From a bacterium (GTDB lineage Bacteria > Gemmatimonadota > Gemmatimonadetes > Gemmatimonadales > Gemmatimonadaceae), in assembly GCA_027484025.1 (NCBI GenBank), contig JAIXTI010000081.1, positions 62,001 to 126,000 of the forward strand: 64,000 nucleotides of DNA. Reading direction: 5' to 3'. Below the pieces are notes generated by a model, which made no database searches, was not told the origin of the DNA, and saw nothing but the letters and a program-made list of their open reading frames with translations. The position numbers and the translations under genes are program-made. The first letter of the stretch is position 1. Every line of letters begins with the position of its first letter. This document shows positions 25,635-32,074 of the stretch, in pieces.

Positions 25635-25698
25635 CAGGGGAGCCACTGCACGGCGACGATCCGCCAGCGTACCGGTCGCTGCGTGGGGTTTGTTGGCG

Positions 25699-25835
25699 GT
25701 ATAACGAACGTTTGGTTGTTCCGTGACCGCCCCGTAAAGTGCCTGTGAGCGGCCGCGCGCTACCGTGAGGTACCAAACAGCGCGGCCGCTTACCGGCATC
25801 CTTACCGCGGTCATCGGCACCAACCGCCGTTCTCC
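25699..25835 (-). repeat. attC site, long-hairpin subfamily, mutated right core
   Basis: Left core GTATAAC is intact; the right core reads GTTCTCC and no longer pairs with GGCTAAC of the site at 26122. The centre is a long stem gagcggccgcgcgctaccg / ggtaccaaacagcgcggccg also present in the site at 30903, so these two form a second attC subfamily. Confidence 0.75.
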
Positions 25836-25865
25836 CGCGCCGAGCGAGTATCGGCGAAGTCGCGC

Positions 25866-26072
25866 CTATCGCGCGGCCTGAGTTCGCCGCCAGTCATCCG
25901 TCAACTGTCCGGCAAACCCCCAATTCTCCTCGCTGATCTCTTGGATGACCACGTGGATGTGCTCGGGCTTCTTCTGCAACTCACGCACGAGGGATTCGGT
26001 TACGTCGCGAACGAGCGCTGCCTTCTGGGCGCGCGTCGCTCCGGCGGTGATCTGAATGTTTACGTACGGCAC
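25866..26072 (-). CDS. 4-oxalocrotonate tautomerase family protein (cassette 7)
   Basis: A 68-residue tautomerase. The initiator residue is followed by Pro (MPYVNIQITAG), the N-terminal proline being the catalytic base once Met is removed. The phrase KAALVRDVTESLVRELQKKPEHIHVVIQEISEENWGFAG matches the family, including the late Trp-Gly. It would form a small cytoplasmic oligomer that moves double bonds in dienols or similar compounds. The GTG start at 26072 fixes Pro at position 2. The gene reads in cassette direction in the smallest intact cassette, about 420 bp. Confidence 0.9.
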   Translation of the reverse strand: MPYVNIQITAGATRAQKAALVRDVTESLVRELQKKPEHIHVVIQEISEENWGFAGQLTDDWRRTQAAR

Positions 26073-26121
26073 GTGTTCGAGGGAAGGAAAAGAATGTGTG
26101 GCCCGGCAAAGCTGCTGGTCG

Positions 26122-26231
26122 GGCTAACGCTTGCGTTCTGTTGCAGCGCCCTTCCATAAAATGTGGCCAGTGAGCGCAGCGAACAGGCCACCAACCGAAA
26201 CGGTGCTGTCAACAGCAACGCGAGGTTAGAT
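26122..26231 (-). repeat. attC site (cassette 6/7 boundary)
   Basis: Cores GGCTAAC and GTTAGAT, arms gcgttctgttgcagcgccct / gaaacggtgctgtcaacagc, centre aatgtggccagtgagcgcag. Main subfamily. The right core pairs exactly with ATCTAAC at 27899. Confidence 0.9.
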
Positions 26232-26299
26232 GGCGGCGGGTCGCGTGGTCTAATCCTAGCGGCGTGACGCCACCAGGTGCGGTGCGCTCCCCGTCGTGG

Positions 26300-27625
26300 C
26301 TACCGCTTCGGCAATCCGTCGACAAAGGCTTGGATTTCGCGCATCACCTCCGCGGGGTGTGATTCGAATACCGCGTGCTCTGCATTGGCGATTCGGATAA
26401 CCTTCGCGGACGGTACGCCCCGCTCGAAGGCCAGCGCCTGCTGCAGCGTCGCGCGGTCGGCGCCCGCAATCATCGCCCGTGTGGCGGAGTCGGCGCCTGA
26501 CGGAGCCCGATGCGGGTAGGCGAAGATGGCGAGCGTGGGTACAGGAATACGCGTGTGCTTCTGCCCCCCAAGGTAGATGGCTCGGGGAACGGCTTCATAC
26601 GTGGGAATCGGCCCGGTGGGGGTCGGCGCGCTCGTCAAGAGCGGTAGGGCGGCGCGTATGTCGCGCTCCAGATCAGGCAGTCCCCGATCAAGCAGCGCGC
26701 GGTATCGGCGCAATTGCTCGGCCGGTGGAATCGGTGCAAACGGATCGGTGAGCGCTTCGAGTTCACGGCGCACGTCCGAGGCGCTCGTGATGAAGCCGTT
26801 GTTGGCGTCGCCGGGCGTCGCGTCGTAGTACGCGTACGGATACCCCGCGTCCAGATAGACGAGACCCGAGACGCGCTCCGGCGCGCGCGAGGCGATCGAG
26901 CTCATCTCCGCGCCGCCAAACGACCACCCCGCGAGTACCGGCTTCGCAATCTTGAGCGAATCGAGCACCGCCAGCACATCGTCGGCCAGACTATCCGTGC
27001 GATAGCCCGTGGACGGAATGGACGAGGCGCCATAGCCACGGCGCGAGATGCCGATGACGCGATAATGCGCCGCCAACTTCGGTGCGAAATCGTTGAACAC
27101 GTGCCCACCTGCCCCTAACCCGGCAAGCAGCACAATCGTACGGCCCGTTCCCCCCCAATCGAGCACCTCGAGCTGCACGCCCGGTGCGACCGTCACAAAC
27201 GTCACCGGAGGTGCCTTTGCGTCGCGGAACTCGGTGCTCGGCGTATTACGGCTGAGTGCGAATGGAAGCACCGTCGCGGCTTGCGTGTAGGTGCCGGTGA
27301 TCGTCGCGCCATCGGCGCTCGCGAGCGCCTCGTACCGCGCGGGTCCAGTAAACACCAGGCGGATGCCGTCTCGCCGCACCTGCACCGTGTCGGCGATCTG
27401 CCGGTCGTCGATGCCGCCCTCGTCGAGCTTTACGAGGTAGGCGGAGAGCCGATGGTCGGGACCCTCAAACACACGCACGACGAGCCGTTGTACTGACGGC
27501 GTCGTGGCGACCGTACCCTGATAGTTGCCGATAGCGGTATGCGCGGCGCTCGGCCCCTGCGCGAGTGAGCGCGAGGCCGTCAGCATCACCACGCCTGCTG
27601 CGAACAAGTGACGTCGTAGAGACAT
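26300..27625 (-). CDS. Exported alpha/beta hydrolase (cassette 6)
   Basis: A 441-residue protein: signal peptide (FAAGVVMLTASRSLAQ), an N-terminal beta-rich region of about 130 residues, then an alpha/beta-hydrolase domain with the oxyanion phrase VLLAGLGAGGHVF, the nucleophile elbow GWSFGG (Ser about residue 235) and a histidine in NAEHAVFESHP. The leading region (YQGTVATTPSVQRLVVRVFE) is found in front of hydrolases in soil bacteria. Substrate unknown. The ATG at 27625 is preferred over GTG at 27640 because a GAGAAG site stands just upstream. It reads in cassette direction. Confidence 0.85.
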   Translation of the reverse strand: MSLRRHLFAAGVVMLTASRSLAQGPSAAHTAIGNYQGTVATTPSVQRLVVRVFEGPDHRLSAYLVKLDEGGIDDRQIADTVQVRRDGIRLVFTGPARYEALASADGATITGTYTQAATVLPFALSRNTPSTEFRDAKAPPVTFVTVAPGVQLEVLDWGGTGRTIVLLAGLGAGGHVFNDFAPKLAAHYRVIGISRRGYGASSIPSTGYRTDSLADDVLAVLDSLKIAKPVLAGWSFGGAEMSSIASRAPERVSGLVYLDAGYPYAYYDATPGDANNGFITSASDVRRELEALTDPFAPIPPAEQLRRYRALLDRGLPDLERDIRAALPLLTSAPTPTGPIPTYEAVPRAIYLGGQKHTRIPVPTLAIFAYPHRAPSGADSATRAMIAGADRATLQQALAFERGVPSAKVIRIANAEHAVFESHPAEVMREIQAFVDGLPKR

Positions 27626-27898
27626 CGAAATACTTCTCACGGTGAGGTACGCGGCTGCACATGGTCTGGCCGATGATTATGCATCGGGCACGCATCGCTG
27701 ACCAGCCTCAGCCGCTTGAGGGGGCGATCCTCCGCCTCGCCGTACTGGGGTCGGGCACGGATCACAGGCGGTAGAGCGGCTGCCATCGGAGCGCCGCACC
27801 ATCCTCAGGCCTTGACGTGTCGCCAGAGGAGAACTGCATCCGAATTCGACACGTAGCGGATACGGAGGCCAATGCCGTACACCGAAGGCGCAGCCGCC
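27626..27898. other. Leader of cassette 6
   Basis: About 270 bp between the attC at 27899 and the hydrolase start. The only long minus-strand frame crosses the attC and has no recognisable domain, so no gene is called. Confidence 0.4.
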
Positions 27899-27996
27899 AT
27901 CTAACGCCAAAGTTCTGCTGCAAGGCGATTGGATAAAAGAACGCGCGAAGCGCGTTTGCTCAATGGCCGCCTTGGCAGCAGCAACGACAGTTATAC
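27899..27996 (-). repeat. attC site (cassette 5/6 boundary)
   Basis: Cores ATCTAAC and GTTATAC, arms aagttctgctgcaaggcg / cgccttggcagcagcaacga, hairpin centre aacgcgcgaagcgcgtt. Two extra bases on the right arm are spaced by six paired bases, as in described attC hairpins. The brnA stop codon TAA is made of bases in the right core. Confidence 0.9.
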
Positions 27997-28287
27997 CGCG
28001 CGCTTTCGACGTGGCGTTGGTGTCGATGCCGCCACATGGTCGACGTAGCTGCGCAACACCGCGTTGATCTGTGACTGATATCGAGGCCCCTGGGCGCGAA
28101 AGAACTCCACGACGTCGCGGTCCAAGCGAATGGAGATCGCCTGCTTGGACACCGGCGAAACCACGCGCGCACTCTGCCACACCGTATCCGGGAGGTCGCG
28201 AAGCTCCGCCGGCGACGTCCGTTGAATCTCCGCTTCCGTGACGCGCCTGAGCCGCGCCAGATCAGCGCGCCCCTTCGTCGGGCTCAT
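27991..28287 (-). CDS. brnA: BrnA antitoxin (cassette 5)
   Basis: A 98-residue antitoxin of the BrnA family. The C-terminal half (SKQAISIRLDRDVVEFFRAQGPRYQSQINAVLRSYVDH) is the ribbon-helix-helix DNA-binding and dimerisation part with the typical RLDRDVVEFF...YQSQINAVLRSY pattern; the N-terminal half wraps the toxin. The start at 28287 overlaps the last 26 bases of brnT, the usual toxin-first order of this system. Its stop lies within the attC core, so the coding sequence ends at the very edge of the cassette. It is expected to repress its own operon through the palindrome at 28604-28613. Confidence 0.9.
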   Translation of the reverse strand: MSPTKGRADLARLRRVTEAEIQRTSPAELRDLPDTVWQSARVVSPVSKQAISIRLDRDVVEFFRAQGPRYQSQINAVLRSYVDHVAASTPTPRRKRAV

Positions 28288-28588
28288 CTTGCTCGCGGAT
28301 GGCTTCGAGGGCTTCGGCATACAGGCGGCGCTCCTTGCGGTTGCTGAGACGGGCACTGATCAGGCGGCGGACCACGCCGCTAGACGGCTCGACGCGATCG
28401 GTGAACACGACCGTGAGAGCGAAGCCGTCGGCGGTGCCGAGCGCCACCACGCGTCGCTCTCCGTAGTCGCGACGCGTATCGTCGAATTCCACGTACGGGC
28501 TCGCGAATACCTGCGAGGCGAATTCAAAGTCGAACCCGCGCTGCGCGAGATTCCGCAGGCTCTTGGCGGCGTCCCACTCAAAGGTCAC
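28262..28588 (-). CDS. brnT: BrnT toxin (cassette 5)
   Basis: A 108-residue BrnT-family toxin, a small RelE-fold ribonuclease that cuts mRNA. It opens with the family signature FEWDAAKSLRNLAQRGFDFEFASQVF and carries the later DYGERRVVALGTADGFALTVVFTDR and RLISARLSNRKERRLY, which include the conserved Arg residues. The GTG start at 28588 lies 16 bp from the palindromic operator, so leader RNA is short or absent. Toxin-antitoxin cassettes are known to stabilise chromosomal integron arrays. Confidence 0.92.
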   Translation of the reverse strand: MTFEWDAAKSLRNLAQRGFDFEFASQVFASPYVEFDDTRRDYGERRVVALGTADGFALTVVFTDRVEPSSGVVRRLISARLSNRKERRLYAEALEAIREQDEPDEGAR

Positions 28589-28603
28589 AGGGAAGGATAC
28601 AAA

Positions 28604-28613
28604 TGTATATACA
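28604..28613. promoter_or_regulatory. Palindromic operator upstream of brnTA
   Basis: The perfect palindrome TGTATATACA, followed on the minus strand by ttTGTATcc as a half-repeat, lies directly before brnT in AT-rich DNA that could also hold its -10 region. Ribbon-helix-helix antitoxins bind such sites; the link to BrnA is inference. Confidence 0.6.
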
Positions 28614-28646
28614 CTCGCGCAAGGCCGCCCGCAGGCGAGTCAAGCG

Positions 28647-28759
28647 GTATAACGCTCGCGTTCTGCTGCAGCGCCCTTCAACAGGATGCGGCCAGCGAGC
28701 GCAGCGAGCAATGGGCCGCAATCCTTGAAGGCCCTGCCAGCAGCAACGCAAGGTTAGAC
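28647..28759 (-). repeat. attC site (cassette 4/5 boundary)
   Basis: Cores GTATAAC and GTTAGAC; arms gcgttctgctgcagcgccct / ccttgaaggccctgccagca; centre gatgcggccagcgagcgcag. It is the best representative of the main subfamily and nearly identical to the sites at 21853 and 26122. Confidence 0.92.
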
Positions 28760-28968
28760 CGCGGCCGCCACTCGACTTTCCGCGACGCCGTTCCCGCGGT
28801 GTATCCCAGTGTCGAAGCGCGACTGGTCAACGGCCAGTTCGCAGATCGCGCCTTAGCCGTCCGCCGACATGCGGCGCTGTAGTTCCGGCTACAGGGCACA
28901 CGCCCATCGCTGCGGAACAGCAACAGAGACACGCCCGATTCTTGGATTTATAGGCCGGTAGTAAAGCG

Positions 28969-28997
28969 TTGCAAATGAATACGTTAGGCGATATATG
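28969..28997 (+). promoter_or_regulatory. Candidate promoter of the reversed cassette 4 gene
   Basis: TTGCAA (28969-28974) and TATATG (28992-28997) are 17 bp apart, in an AT-rich patch unlike the surroundings, about 90 bp before the start codon at 29090. The 330 bp between the attC and this gene hold no other gene. Confidence 0.45.
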
Positions 28998-29053
28998 GCT
29001 AAATACTTGGCAATAGGGGCTTTGGGGCACTTGCGCCATGAAACGCCCGAGTA

Positions 29054-29071
29054 TAGGATAACTTCATCCTA
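29054..29071. promoter_or_regulatory. Small inverted repeat before cassette 4 gene
   Basis: TAGGAT and ATCCTA are separated by six bases, about 20 bp before the start codon. The position suits an operator, possibly bound by the winged-helix-like product itself; this is inference. Confidence 0.35.
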
Positions 29072-29089
29072 ATTCGGGGAGCTTTCGTG

Positions 29090-29896
29090 ATGGGAACCCA
29101 GACAGAGACCGACGGCGACGCGACTGCCCCTGAACGGGGAGTTCAGTACCCGGGTGACAACCTCGCCGACGCACTCGCGATGCTCGAGAAGGTGCGAACA
29201 GCGGTAGGCGTGGGCGCGGCCAAGCGCGAGCTCATCGCGTCAGCGATTGGCTACAAGTCGCTGAGCGGCCATGCGGCGCGGCGATTGGGATCGCTAGCCC
29301 ACTACGGACTGCTTGAGCGTGCAGGCAAGGGTGCGGCGCGCATTTCGCAGCTCGGCAAGGCGATACTCATGCCCACGAGCGAGGCGGAGAAGACGCTGGC
29401 GATAGTAGAGGCAGTGAAGCAGCCGAACTTATTTGCGACCTTGCTGGCGAAGCACACGGGGCATGCTCTGCCGACGATGCTTCCGAACATGCTGGCGAGG
29501 GAGCACGGCGTTAACGCTTCGGTCGCAGAGCAGGCGGCTACGACATTTCGAGAGTCGGTCGAATTCGCCGGCCTGCTTCGCAACGGCGTCCTGTACTCCT
29601 CTCTCGAAAGCGATGACCCCGCAGCGACGGGAAATAACGCTGCGCCCGCATCTCGTACGACTGCGCCCGAATCTGCCGGGCAGGTGCCGAAGCGAGTCAC
29701 GGAGGGCGCTGGTGAAGGCCCATCGGCAGACGTCATGACTTACACGATCGCCCTTGATCCTCGCACGACACGGGTTGCCTCGATCTCAATGCCCGTTCCA
29801 GTCACTGCGCGGGACCTTAGGAATGTCGAGGCGTGGGTGACGTACATGAAGATGGCCATGCTGGACGAAGAAGCGCCCGACATCAGCGGGAACTGA
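29090..29896 (+). CDS. Winged-helix-like protein of unknown function (cassette 4, reversed)
   Basis: A 268-residue cytoplasmic protein. Residues 20-90 (DNLADALAMLEKVRTAVGVGAAKRELIASAIGYKSLSGHAARRLGSLAHYGLLERAGKGAARISQLGKAIL) look like a winged-helix domain of a family known from mobile elements, followed by a helical part and a low-complexity Ala/Pro/Thr linker (about 180-215). The C-terminal 40 residues are a separate small domain. The ATG at 29090 follows an in-frame GTG and a GGGGAG site. The gene runs against the array with its own candidate promoter and a strong terminator at its stop, so it is insulated from neighbouring cassettes. Confidence 0.7.
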   Translation: MGTQTETDGDATAPERGVQYPGDNLADALAMLEKVRTAVGVGAAKRELIASAIGYKSLSGHAARRLGSLAHYGLLERAGKGAARISQLGKAILMPTSEAEKTLAIVEAVKQPNLFATLLAKHTGHALPTMLPNMLAREHGVNASVAEQAATTFRESVEFAGLLRNGVLYSSLESDDPAATGNNAAPASRTTAPESAGQVPKRVTEGAGEGPSADVMTYTIALDPRTTRVASISMPVPVTARDLRNVEAWVTYMKMAMLDEEAPDISGN

Positions 29897-29906
29897 TGTC
29901 GGGCGC
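29873..29906. terminator. Perfect hairpin over the stop codon
   Basis: A 14-bp perfect inverted repeat (29873-29886 and 29893-29906, six-base loop) includes the TGA of the preceding gene. There is no T-run, but it should form a very stable hairpin and block read-through in either direction. Confidence 0.65.
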
Positions 29907-30040
29907 CAGAATCTCCCATCGGGTATAGAGGTCGCCCAAAGGGAGGCCGAACGAGGGTCGAGCGTTGGTGCACTTGCAATGCCAACGCTACGTGTTCGAC
30001 CCCGCGGTAGCAAGTGACCCCGACTCAACCAGGAGGGCCA

Positions 30041-30172
30041 ATGGACGCTCATTGCGTACCGGCTCCGCCAGGAAAGCGGTGGATCTATCGCCGTTGGGTG
30101 CGAAATCCCAAGACTGGGAAGCGCATCTACCCGCGTGGCGGAAAGTGCTTCGCGTTTCTCGTAGACGAGTAG
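30041..30172 (+). CDS. Small basic protein of 43 residues (cassette 4)
   Basis: An AGGAGG ribosome site six bases before the ATG marks this short gene. The product starts MDAHCVPAPPGKRWIY and continues RRWVRNPKTGKRIYPRGGKCFAF, rich in Arg, Lys, Trp and Tyr. Short proteins with a similar WIYRRWxxxxxGKRIY pattern occur on plasmids and phages without known function. It follows the winged-helix gene on the same strand after 145 bp and precedes its own hairpin at 30182-30224, so it may be a separate transcript. Confidence 0.6.
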   Translation: MDAHCVPAPPGKRWIYRRWVRNPKTGKRIYPRGGKCFAFLVDE

Positions 30173-30181
30173 CCTAAGTGG

Positions 30182-30224
30182 CGCCCGATAGCGGGGGAGA
30201 ATCTTGCGTTCTCGCTATCGGGCG
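30182..30224. terminator. Hairpin terminator-like structure at cassette end
   Basis: A 12-bp perfect inverted repeat (cgcccgatagcg / cgctatcgggcg) with an inner gagaa/ttctc stem lies 10 bp after the small gene and 14 bp before the attC. It could end the plus-strand transcript before it enters the attC. Confidence 0.6.
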
Positions 30225-30237
30225 AAGGGCACGAGCG

Positions 30238-30345
30238 GTCTAACGCATAGCTCTGCCGCGGGGCCTCATAACAATGGGGCAGGCCCGCGCAGCGGGCCAG
30301 CCACCAACCTTCATCAGCCCCGTCGGCAGCAGCGACCCGTTAGCT
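30238..30345 (-). repeat. attC site (cassette 3/4 boundary)
   Basis: Cores GTCTAAC and GTTAGCT; arms ctctgccgcggggcctcat / ccccgtcggcagcagcgac; centre ggcaggcccgcgcagcgggcc. The ten bases TTAGCTCGCG after the crossover match the complement of those before the next left core at 30903. Confidence 0.9.
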
Positions 30346-30370
30346 CGCGGGAACAGTTGTCGCAGTGACA

Positions 30371-30874
30371 CTAGTCATGAGGAAGTGCACTGCGAGCACG
30401 GACTTGAACGATGAGAGCCTTAATTGACTCTGCCAGACGCGCGTGATCCGGCACTACCCATGTTCCACCGCCACCATATCGGGAAGCGAATCGGTCACCG
30501 GTTGCGAGGTCTTCGTAGTAGCCGTGATTGAGATGCACGATAAACGCGTGCATATGCTCTACCGCGAGGTCGAATCCTTCCGCCTCAACCTGCTTGCAAA
30601 GCCTCACAAGATCGTGCGTTCTGGGTGGTTCGACTCCAGCGACGGCCAGGCAAGCCTTCATTGCCAGTTCTAATGCCTGACCGATGAGCTGATACCAGGG
30701 CATGGTATGCCGAAGTGGTTGGTTAGCGTCGTCAAGCACTGCTGCGGCGTCCAGGTACTGCTCAGCGTACACGACGTACGCCAACGAGATTATCTGAAGC
30801 GACTCCGCAAACGTGCGCCTCGGCTGCTGGTAGAGCGCCGCGGTCTTTGCTTGCAGTGCATCAATGTCGTGCAT
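30371..30874 (-). CDS. HEPN-like protein (cassette 3)
   Basis: A 167-residue all-helical cytoplasmic protein. Residues 60-100 (WYQLIGQALELAMKACLAVAGVEPPRTHDLVRLCKQVEAEG) carry the HEPN signature: a helix of the LE-x-AxKAxLxxxG type, then PRTHDLxxL. A clear RxxxxH ribonuclease motif is not seen, so it could be a non-catalytic HEPN or a partner protein. HEPN domains are frequent in toxin-antitoxin and abortive-infection systems. The ATG at 30874 lies 29 bp after the attC, and the gene reads in cassette direction. Confidence 0.7.
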   Translation of the reverse strand: MHDIDALQAKTAALYQQPRRTFAESLQIISLAYVVYAEQYLDAAAVLDDANQPLRHTMPWYQLIGQALELAMKACLAVAGVEPPRTHDLVRLCKQVEAEGFDLAVEHMHAFIVHLNHGYYEDLATGDRFASRYGGGGTWVVPDHARLAESIKALIVQVRARSALPHD

Positions 30875-30902
30875 GTTGAGTCTCGGTGCGTTCGCGGTCG
30901 CG

Positions 30903-31036
30903 AGCTAACGCCAAGTTGTGCTGTGGCCGCTTCTATAAGGTGCGGTTGGGCGGCCGTGCGGTACCGTCAGGTACGATAAAGCACGGCCGCCCAACCGCTA
31001 CCCCAGCGCGGCCGTCTGCACCAACTGCCGTTATGC
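30903..31036 (-). repeat. attC site, long-hairpin subfamily (cassette 2/3 boundary)
   Basis: Cores AGCTAAC and GTTATGC; arms aagttgtgctgtggccgct / agcgcggccgtctgcaccaac. The centre is a long stem gttgggcggccgtgc / gcacggccgcccaac with an inner ggtacc/ggtac repeat, shared with the site at 25699. The stop of the cassette 2 gene falls in the right core. Confidence 0.9.
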
Positions 31037-31921
31037 CCCGGCGCCGCGATCTCGTCGATCAAGCTTCACGTTTTCGCCGTCGAACCATGCTTCGACGCCG
31101 CAGGGGAGCGCTCCACGCTCAATCGGATTCGACGCATTCGGGTTGTGCACGAGAATGAAGTCGCGACCCTGCTGCGTCGCTCGATTGTACTGATCGACCC
31201 AGCAGTACATGACAGCGCTGATTCCGTCGTGCGACTTGTCCAGAAAGATGCTCTTTGATACTTCCGCACCGGATTGCTTGATAAGGGTAGGCTCGTGCTC
31301 GAACGAGTGTCCGGTGATTTCGAAGGTGTTGGCGTCGAGGTGGACCACGCGGTTCCCGATGGGGAACACGGCGCCAATGATCCATGGCACATCCGGTTCG
31401 CCACGGGACGAAGGAAGGCGCGCTCCATTGATGGCCACAACGTACGGATCTGAACTCGATAACACACCATTCTTCCGATACCCCTGATACTTCATGTGTT
31501 TCTCTGCAATCGCCGCCCGCAGGCGCAACGTTATCTCCGCCTTCGGTACTGAGCGCACCACGCCAAGCTCCGCCTCCGTGACCCTGTCGGGACCGGCACC
31601 TGGGCGTGCCGCGATTGCCTCAACGTAGATGCTTGGCGGTGCAACCACGAAGTCGGGACCGCCTTTCGCGAGGTTGCGCTTCTTGTTAGGAACGAGCGGA
31701 AGCCCCGCATCAAGGATCGCGGCCGCGAGGTACATCTCCCAGTAGCGCCCAATCAGGTCGTTCTGCGCTGCCTCGCGGATGTCCGCGTCGAGGAACTGAT
31801 TCGCGCGTAGCCACAGAGCTTCAACGCGCTCACGCGCTTCGATCTCGTGCGCGTGCTCGGGCGAGTGCAAGTTGCCATACTCGACATCGGCTCCGACGTG
31901 GTCAATCAGAAAGAAGGTCAT
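31031..31921 (-). CDS. Hypothetical protein with PD...E nuclease-like motif (cassette 2)
   Basis: A 296-residue cytoplasmic protein. After a helix RYWEMYLAAAILDAG (about 59-73) comes KGGPDFVV (Pro89-Asp90) and then IYVEAIAA (Glu101). This is the spacing of the PD-(D/E)xK nuclease fold, although the Lys of ExK is replaced by Ile. The later part (VVAINGARLPSS, WIIGAVFPIGNRVVHLD) looks like the rest of a compact beta/alpha fold. Similar GPDFLL...VWVEAVA proteins occur widely without known function. The start at 31921 lies 14 bp from the attC core; its TAA stop lies inside the next one. Confidence 0.6.
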   Translation of the reverse strand: MTFFLIDHVGADVEYGNLHSPEHAHEIEARERVEALWLRANQFLDADIREAAQNDLIGRYWEMYLAAAILDAGLPLVPNKKRNLAKGGPDFVVAPPSIYVEAIAARPGAGPDRVTEAELGVVRSVPKAEITLRLRAAIAEKHMKYQGYRKNGVLSSSDPYVVAINGARLPSSRGEPDVPWIIGAVFPIGNRVVHLDANTFEITGHSFEHEPTLIKQSGAEVSKSIFLDKSHDGISAVMYCWVDQYNRATQQGRDFILVHNPNASNPIERGALPCGVEAWFDGENVKLDRRDRGAGA

Positions 31922-31934
31922 ACTCCGGTCGTGG

Positions 31935-32059
31935 GCATAACGTGTGCATCTGCTGTGAACGCTCCAGTAAGAAGGGTTTGGCGGGGCGTCCGCAAACAAG
32001 CCTAGGCCATCACGGACGCCCCGCCAAAACGCGTTCATCGGCAGCAAGCGCCGTTAGCC
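31935..32059 (-). repeat. attC site with 16-bp perfect stem (cassette 1/2 boundary)
   Basis: Cores GCATAAC and GTTAGCC; outer arms catctgctgtgaacg / cgttcatcggcagcaagcg; centre is the perfect stem tttggcggggcgtccg / cggacgccccgccaaa with a 20-base loop. It represents a third attC type. The right core pairs with GGCTAAC at the attI junction. Confidence 0.9.
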
Positions 32060-32074
32060 CGTACCGCGCCACGG

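Noticed and set aside
28960-28995. A GTTAGGC-like core (tacgttaggcg) inside cassette 4 taken as an extra attC
   Set aside because: There are no complementary arms, and the true boundary cores at 28753 and 30238 pair exactly with each other.
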